From positions 75,327,600 through 75,391,599 of the forward strand of contig OZ026620.1 of NCBI GenBank assembly GCA_964020975.1: a stretch of DNA of 64,000 nucleotides, written 5' to 3'. This document shows positions 58,921 to 64,000 of the stretch, one piece after another. Both the position numbers and the translations under genes were made by a program. The notes under the pieces are model-generated. The model saw nothing but the letters and a program-made list of their open reading frames with translations, ran no database searches and had not been told where the DNA came from. This DNA comes from Hermodice carunculata (Eukaryota > Annelida > Polychaeta > Eunicida > Amphinomidae). The stretch's first letter is position 1. Each line of letters opens with the position of its first letter.

Positions 58921-59312
58921 TACAGCAGTCCATCCTTTGAGAGACCACTTGCCTTTTAACCCTTTCCCCCTTGAATTGAGACCGAGTCAACAGCTTTCCT
59001 TGGCATGGGTTGGGCACTTAGTGCCCAACCCATGCCAAGGAAAGCTGTTGACCTGGGCCATGTGATCTTGATTGGTCTAATCTGCAATTCTCAGTCAAAC
59101 TGTTTTTCATTACTCTTGAAATTAGCTGAAAATGTTGAAACAGACGATATTTGACCACCAGCCGGTTTTGGCCGGTTTAAGGGGGAAAGGGTTAAAGCCA
59201 CATTTATCATATGCCTAGTTCCATGTTAATTTGCCTCTATAGAGAGGCCACATGCTTTCATGTGGCCACTTTTGGACCTGACCAAGCAGTAGGCTCTCAA
59301 AGGAGGGTCATG
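58921..59312 (+). mobile_element. TA-type MITE split by a TTAA element
   Basis: 'tacagcagtccatcctttgagagaccacttgcctt', then family C at 58956-59195, then 'agccacatttatcatatgcctagttcc' and 'ggctctcaaaggagggtca'. The outer parts are colinear with 60530-60701. Confidence 0.7.
58956..59195 (+). mobile_element. TTAA-type MITE, family C, best copy, nested
   Basis: TTAACCCTTTCCCCCTTGAA at the left and 'aagggggaaagggttaa' at the right, TTAA at both ends. It contains a perfect 67-nt palindrome (58986-59052; 33-bp arms around one base). The other half has 'gatatttgaccaccagccggttttggccgg'. It is probably a young copy, as the palindrome is uneroded. Confidence 0.85.
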
Positions 59313-59369
59313 GCTCTAATGACAAACAATCTGAATGACAATTGTTGATGAGACCCGTCAAGGTCAGGT

Positions 59370-59456
59370 ACCCCCAGGTCAACAACTTTCCTCAGCGAGG
59401 GACAGCTGTGGACTGTGTCTTGCACTTGGTCTTGATTCAAGGTGGCAATGGTTAAA
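59370..59456 (+). mobile_element. Family C remnant
   Basis: 'caggtcaacaactttcctcagcg' to 'ttgattcaaggtggcaatggttaa'. Confidence 0.4.
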
Positions 59457-60249
59457 CCATTTAAAAAAAAACTACTGTATTGTTTGCATGTCAAGTAACA
59501 CCTGTCTTCACCACATTACCATGATTCACGTGTTTCAGAAAAAAAGAAGGTTTATATCTTAAGATTCTTGATCTTGCGATTTTGCGTGAATAATATATGA
59601 ATGTCTAACGTGCTCCACACACAATTAACTGTGCAACAAATGCAGATGCATCAAGATTATGTATCAGCCTTTCACTGAGGTTTCCACTTAATCCACCGGC
59701 CTTGACACAGTATTATGATCTGATAAATCAATCATGAAGGTAATCAGATTAGAATGACTGACTTTTCATTTTGTAGACTGAATGTAAGGTTTGTCAAACA
59801 GATTAGCACTTCCAATTATAATATCATCCCCGGGTGGAAACTTTAAATGGTTTTTCTGTATATTTCCTTAGAATCTTCCAAACCAGTGACCTATCCTTAA
59901 AAAGTTTCAACATCGAAGTCAACATGTTAATTGACACACACCTTTAGTAAAACTTGGTCCAACTTTGCATTTTCCTAGGAATGCACATGTACATTTTTCA
60001 AGATGTTAATCTAACTGGGGGAAGCACTTGGGGCTCATCCATGACTAAATTTAAGAACTGGAAACATCGGACTGACACATAAGTAGAGCAACATAAGTGA
60101 CGCATTAACCAATTCCATGTCATATACATGAATGCAAGGATTAACCTGCACAGTCCTTGGGTGTGATTCTATTAGGTCCCAGCATTGAGCTGAAAGGAGC
60201 ATATTGCTTGTAGGTGGCGCTACAGGTAACTGCCCCTGGTGTCCACCTG

Positions 60250-60395
60250 TTGCAAGTGGAGATACCTGAGGGTGAAACACAAAGCTTCCTCATTCTGCAA
60301 GCTAGTGGAGACACCTGGGGGAGGGGGGGGGTAAACAAAAGCTGCTTCATTCTGCAAGTGGAGACACCTGGGGAATAAACAAAACTTACTTCATT
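60250..60395 (+). repeat. Three-unit tandem repeat, about 60 bp
   Basis: Units built on 'gcaagtggagacacctgggg' plus 'aaacaaaagctgcttcattc'. The middle one carries a G-run. Confidence 0.65.
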
Positions 60396-60529
60396 CATTG
60401 CTTACAAATGAGATGTGAAACAAGAAGTAGGACTTGCTGCCATGCAGAACAGTCTCTCTGACACGCTTGACTGAATGCTCCTGAAATGCAATGGCTCCCC
60501 CAATGAAGCCCTTTGTTCTACCTATGTAT

Positions 60530-60701
60530 ACACAAGGTGGTCCCTCCTTTGAGGGACCACTCCAATGAGAACATCTGCTTGTTAAAACCATATTTATCAT
60601 GCCCACACCTTTCCCATGTTCTTTGATCTCCATTGAGTGATCACCTGCTCTGTGTGATCATTTTGGGACCCGCCCCAGGAGTGGTCTCAGATGTTCTACT
60701 G
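60530..60701 (+). mobile_element. TA-type pogo-like MITE
   Basis: 'caaggtggtccctcctttgagg' at the left, 'gtggtctcagatgttctactg' at the right. It has an undisturbed 'ttgttaaaaccatatttatcatg' at 60580-60600, the site that carries an insertion in the copy at 58921. Confidence 0.6.
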
Positions 60702-60767
60702 TGGTTGATATTTACAGCAGCTTTCCAGGATAGGAAACATGTGTCCATAATCTACTTGTAAGGGAAA

Positions 60768-61318
60768 CTTACTGTAAAGTGAGTATTTCTGGAGATATGG
60801 CGTGGGCAAGGCCATTTTTCTTCAATGCAACACTGCAACCTAAATATGTGACATGGTGACCTAGTTTTTATAAGGTGTCTGGGGCAAACCTAGGACCAAC
60901 TGTCATAAATAATTGGTGTAGCTATAATGAGTAATTTAATATTTGAAGATATCATGGTATGGCCATTTTTCTTCAATGCAAAACTGTGACCTAAATATGT
61001 GACCAAGTGACCTAGTTTTCTATAGGCATTTGGGGCATCCTTAGGTCCAATTGCCATAAATAATTGATAAAGCTACATTCAATATTCTTTTAGATATTGC
61101 GTTAACGCAGGGGGATTTTTTTTGCAATGTAGTACTGTGACCTAAAAATGAGACCTAGTGACTTACTTATGAATAGGCACCTGAAACAACTCAATAACCC
61201 CCTGTTATAAAAATTTGGTCTCTGTAAAGTGAGTATTTTTGGAGATATGGTGTTAAGAAGGCATGGACGGACAGATGCGTATGTGACAACAATACCTCTC
61301 CAGCCGAGGGGTAAAAAA
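60768..61318 (+). repeat. Modular interspersed repeat, family E
   Basis: GATAT-type modules at about 60794, 60945, 61092 and 61240, then 'catggacggacagatgcgtatg', 'acaacaatacctctcc' and 'gccgaggggtaaaaaa'. Confidence 0.65.
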
Positions 61319-62125
61319 GCAGTGAAATGACAAAAATTATACACATAAAATTAAGAACGTTTAGAGTAACTAATTGCCAGACACTGAAGTACAAGATTTG
61401 GTCAATTTTTGCATTGCTTGGCCAGTCACAACGGCAGTTGGCCATATAACTTGCTGGACACTGCAGAAAAACAATACACACCAGGCATGTTCCTATTTCA
61501 ATTAAAGCTCTTTTTATGAGGAATTCGTATGTGCAGTAATTATTTGAAATCTTGTAAAATATAGGAACATCAGAGTGGTAAATGAAAATTTAACAACTGC
61601 CACTGCAGAGTGTGAATTCTTGTCATTGATGAAGTAAACAGATTCCATGCCGAGAAACCCCGTCACAACAAAGTTAATAATAAATACATCTGCTCAGCCC
61701 CACTTTGGGTCACGCAGAGGGCAGTGCTGCAAACACAGAACGACAGGACAAGTGCCTATCCCTTACAAGTGTCCCACTCTGCCAAGTTATGCTCCGTGTT
61801 TCGTAACCGAGCCAATGCTATCCAATGCTATCATGTTTACGGCTTGGACTTCCCAGCCTGATGACAGAACAAGAATCCAGGTCTCTAAATCAATTCTCAA
61901 AGAAGATTTTGATTTGGCAAAATGCCAGGCAAAAGTGCCAGAACTGAATGCTGCTTTCTTAAGGCGTCTCCTAACTTGGCCCCGTCAGTAAAGTTACAGT
62001 TATCAACTTAAAAGGCGTGGACATTTTCATTACCATACACAAGCAGCAGAAAACACTCTGTTTTGTACTAAAACAAAGCATTCACATAATGGAATACCCT
62101 CCTCCTGCCTGCAATCTGTCTGTCC
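61319..62125. other. No recognised feature
   Basis: A 114-codon plus-strand frame (61647-61991) lacks motifs or good splice borders; it is not called. Confidence 0.3.
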
Positions 62126-62376
62126 TTAACTCATTCCATACCAGTCCCTGAATTTTCTGTATATTTACCTAGATTTAAGATGACAATTGCACATTAAAAT
62201 TCTTCATGAAAAGAGCTTTCATTCAAGTGCCAACATGCCTACAGTCTTAAGTCAGTGGGTTCTGGCACTGTCTGGCAAGTCCTGCTGCAGCTGCCGCAAG
62301 GGCAGCTGCAGCAGGACTTGCCATGCAGTGCCAGAACCACTGACCAAGGCCTGTGACCATAGTATGGAATGAGTTA
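62126..62376 (+). mobile_element. TTAA-type MITE, family D
   Basis: TTAACTCATTCCATACC and 'atggaatgagttaa' ends; the internal inverted repeat spans 62251-62344 with few mismatches (one extra G in the left arm). Confidence 0.8.
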
Positions 62377-62689
62377 ACTCATTCATACTACAAAAAAGGT
62401 TTCCCTCTTGAGTTTTGGTGACCCTGTAACCCTGAGTATTAGGTCAAGTTTATCCATCTGCAATCCTGACCTAGTTGTTGGTATATACATCAAGGTCACT
62501 AAAGCCAAAATTAACAACACCAAATAAATCCTGTAGGTACTTTCCTATTAATGTTGAATAGTAGCCATTGGACTAGGACCAATCATTACCAAGATCTAAG
62601 CCAATCTGTCAGACTGACCTTTCATAGTCATATTTTGGTGCTATTAATGCCAATACCTTGGTGTTAAGTCCCTTTCTGCTAAATGTATA

Positions 62690-63215
62690 TACCTTGGTGT
62701 TTAGTGTCTCCCAGTTAAGATGCAGATCTCTTGGTGTTAAATCCCTCCCTTTTGGATACCAACATCTTTGTGTTAAGTCCCTCCCTACTGGATGCTGACT
62801 TGGATGCCCTGGTGTTAAGTCCCTCCCTACTGGATGCTGACTTGGATGCCCAGGTGTTAAGTCCCTCCCTACTGGATGCTGACTTGGATGCCCTGGTGTT
62901 AAGTCCCTCCCTACTGGATGTTGACTTGGATGCCCTGGTGTTAAGTCCCTCTCTACTGGGTGCTGACTTGGATGCACTGGTGTTAAGTCCCTCTCTACTG
63001 GATGCTGACTTGGATGCCCTGGTGCTAAGTCCCTCTCTACTGGATGCTGACTTGGATGCCCTGGTGTTCAGTCCCTCCCTACTGGATGCTGACTTGGATG
63101 CCCTGGTGTTAAGTCCCTCTCTACTGGATGCTGACTTGGATGCCCTGGTGTTCAGTCCCTCTCTACTGGATGCTGACTTAGATGCCCTGGTGTTAAGTCT
63201 TTCCCTGCTGATAAA
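62690..63215 (+). repeat. 42-bp minisatellite
   Basis: About ten well-conserved units of the type 'gatgctgacttggatgccct' plus 'ggtgttaagtccctccctactg' over about 62775-63205, with degenerate units before. The plus frame stays open as a 14-residue repeat, LSPSLLDADLDALV. The period being a multiple of three explains this, and the minus frame is open too. No evidence for expression. Confidence 0.85.
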
Positions 63216-63620
63216 GATTCCTTGACAAAAACTGTACCTTAATCCTGCTTTGGGTAATCTTGTACCATTGATTATAATCTCACAAAATCTTTGTGGCTTA
63301 AATCAAGCATTTAGATTTGTGTCCACAAGGTTTACTTGAAAGTAGCTATTTGCAGCACCAAAACAGTGTAGTTCCTCTGTCAAAGAAAAAAAGGAAATTC
63401 ATACAAAAGCAGGACAATCTTTAAACTGTCTGATTCAGTACAGTGATTCAAAGGTACGCAGCCCAGGGAAATTAATGGTCATTATCATCTTACAAAACCG
63501 TGGTAATGACTAAAATTAAGTTTCTCACCTTGCCATCTGAGACACCACACTCATGCTGGAGGTAATTGATTTACTTAGACATGCTGGGGGACAAAAAGTA
63601 TTCTGTATCACCAAGCAGTC
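63216..63620. other. No recognised feature
   Basis: No listed repeats or supported exon. Confidence 0.3.
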
Positions 63621-63867
63621 TTAACTCTTTCACTGCCAAGTTTTGGATCGAGTCAACAGCTTTTCTCAGCACTCATTGCACACCATGCACCCAATGGGCG
63701 CTGAGGAAAGCTGTTGATCTGGACTGTTTTTCTGGAACTATAGGCACACTGGTACTTAAATGAAAGGTCCTTTTACAAAGAATATTAACAATCTAGTATC
63801 TGTATGATAACTCAGAAGAGTTCTACCTAGGCAGTTTGACTTCAGTTACAGTTGCCAGTGAAAGACC
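63621..63867 (-). mobile_element. TTAA-type MITE, family B
   Basis: TTAACTCTTTCACTGCCAAG at the left; the right end 'gttgccagtgaaaga' lacks a clear TTAA. Core 'gtcaacagcttttctcagc..gctgaggaaagctgttgat'. It is the uninterrupted comparison copy for 18582-18952. Confidence 0.7.
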
Positions 63868-64000
63868 TGTAGTGCAAACTATAGACTCCTTGGTCACATG
63901 TATAACACATAGAGCTTCCCACTTTAATATAATATACACAAACACATACATATTTTGGTCACTGTACAGGGGTGACCTCTAGCACTGTCTGAGGAAGGCT

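Noticed and set aside
61647-61991. 114-codon plus-strand frame
   Set aside because: No motif, no family resemblance, and no start or splice context better than chance.
62609-63225. 164-codon plus-strand and 122-codon minus-strand repeat proteins
   Set aside because: Same reason: a 42-bp period, with both strands open.

Overview
This window looks like gene-poor, repeat-rich nuclear DNA from a marine invertebrate. It is AT-rich, has no bacterial-style operons, and the only plausible gene signal is a pair of exons with GT-AG borders. Several dispersed repeats look lophotrochozoan, most likely molluscan. These include elements starting AACAAGAGGCCCATGAG, 'gtgacctaaatatgtgaccc' units ending in GACGGAC plus a GCCGAGGGGTAA tail, and 'tgaccttgaaaacaggtcaagg' repeats. 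The mollusc assignment rests on memory of such repeats and is moderate in confidence; no species can be named. Nearly all long open frames here are chance or low-complexity frames (AT runs read as YIYIYI, minisatellites with a period divisible by three) or lie inside palindromic repeats.

The region is built mainly from short non-autonomous DNA elements (MITEs). (1) TA-flanked elements with CAGTG-type ends, about 100-380 bp, resemble the pogo/Tigger branch of Tc1/mariner. About 20 copies occur in several subfamilies; the best is 6682-6860. (2) TTAA-flanked elements of about 225-315 bp, with ends like TTAACYCWTT and AAAGRGTTAA, resemble piggyBac MITEs. About 20 copies fall into families called B, B2, C and D here, most carrying large internal palindromes. 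(3) There are assorted hairpin or inverted-repeat elements, one hAT-like element, and a roughly 115-bp family J found nested in two other repeats. (4) Longer unclassified interspersed repeats (families E, F, G, H, I) make up much of 0-4 kb, 13.8-15.2 kb, 26.2-27.0 kb, 44.3-45.7 kb, 49.4-50.3 kb and 60.8-61.3 kb. (5) One fragment of a Penelope-like retroelement (GIY-YIG end) lies at 15.3-16.0 kb. I see no LTR elements, retroviral remnants, Polintons, tRNA or rRNA genes, or CRISPR arrays.

Tandem repeats are prominent. They include large (AT)n tracts at 19.8-20.1, 31.8-32.1 and 41.4-41.9 kb, a roughly 30-bp minisatellite split by a MITE (25.3-26.0 kb), two unrelated 42-bp minisatellites (46.6-47.6 and 62.8-63.2 kb) that stay open as reading frames, and weaker arrays at 8.7, 37.7 and 40.2 kb.

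The only candidate host gene is on the minus strand at 34483-34851: a short first coding exon, an 81-bp GT-AG intron, and a 264-bp exon that ends at a consensus donor. The product is not identified. If real, its remaining exons should lie at lower coordinates, and the comparatively repeat-free stretch 34.85-36.2 kb would be its upstream region. The most informative biology in the window is the nested and palindromic element structure. TTAA elements sit in TTAA sites of other repeats with intact unfilled relatives nearby, and AT tracts begin exactly at TA-element ends and are flanked by inverted copies of those ends.
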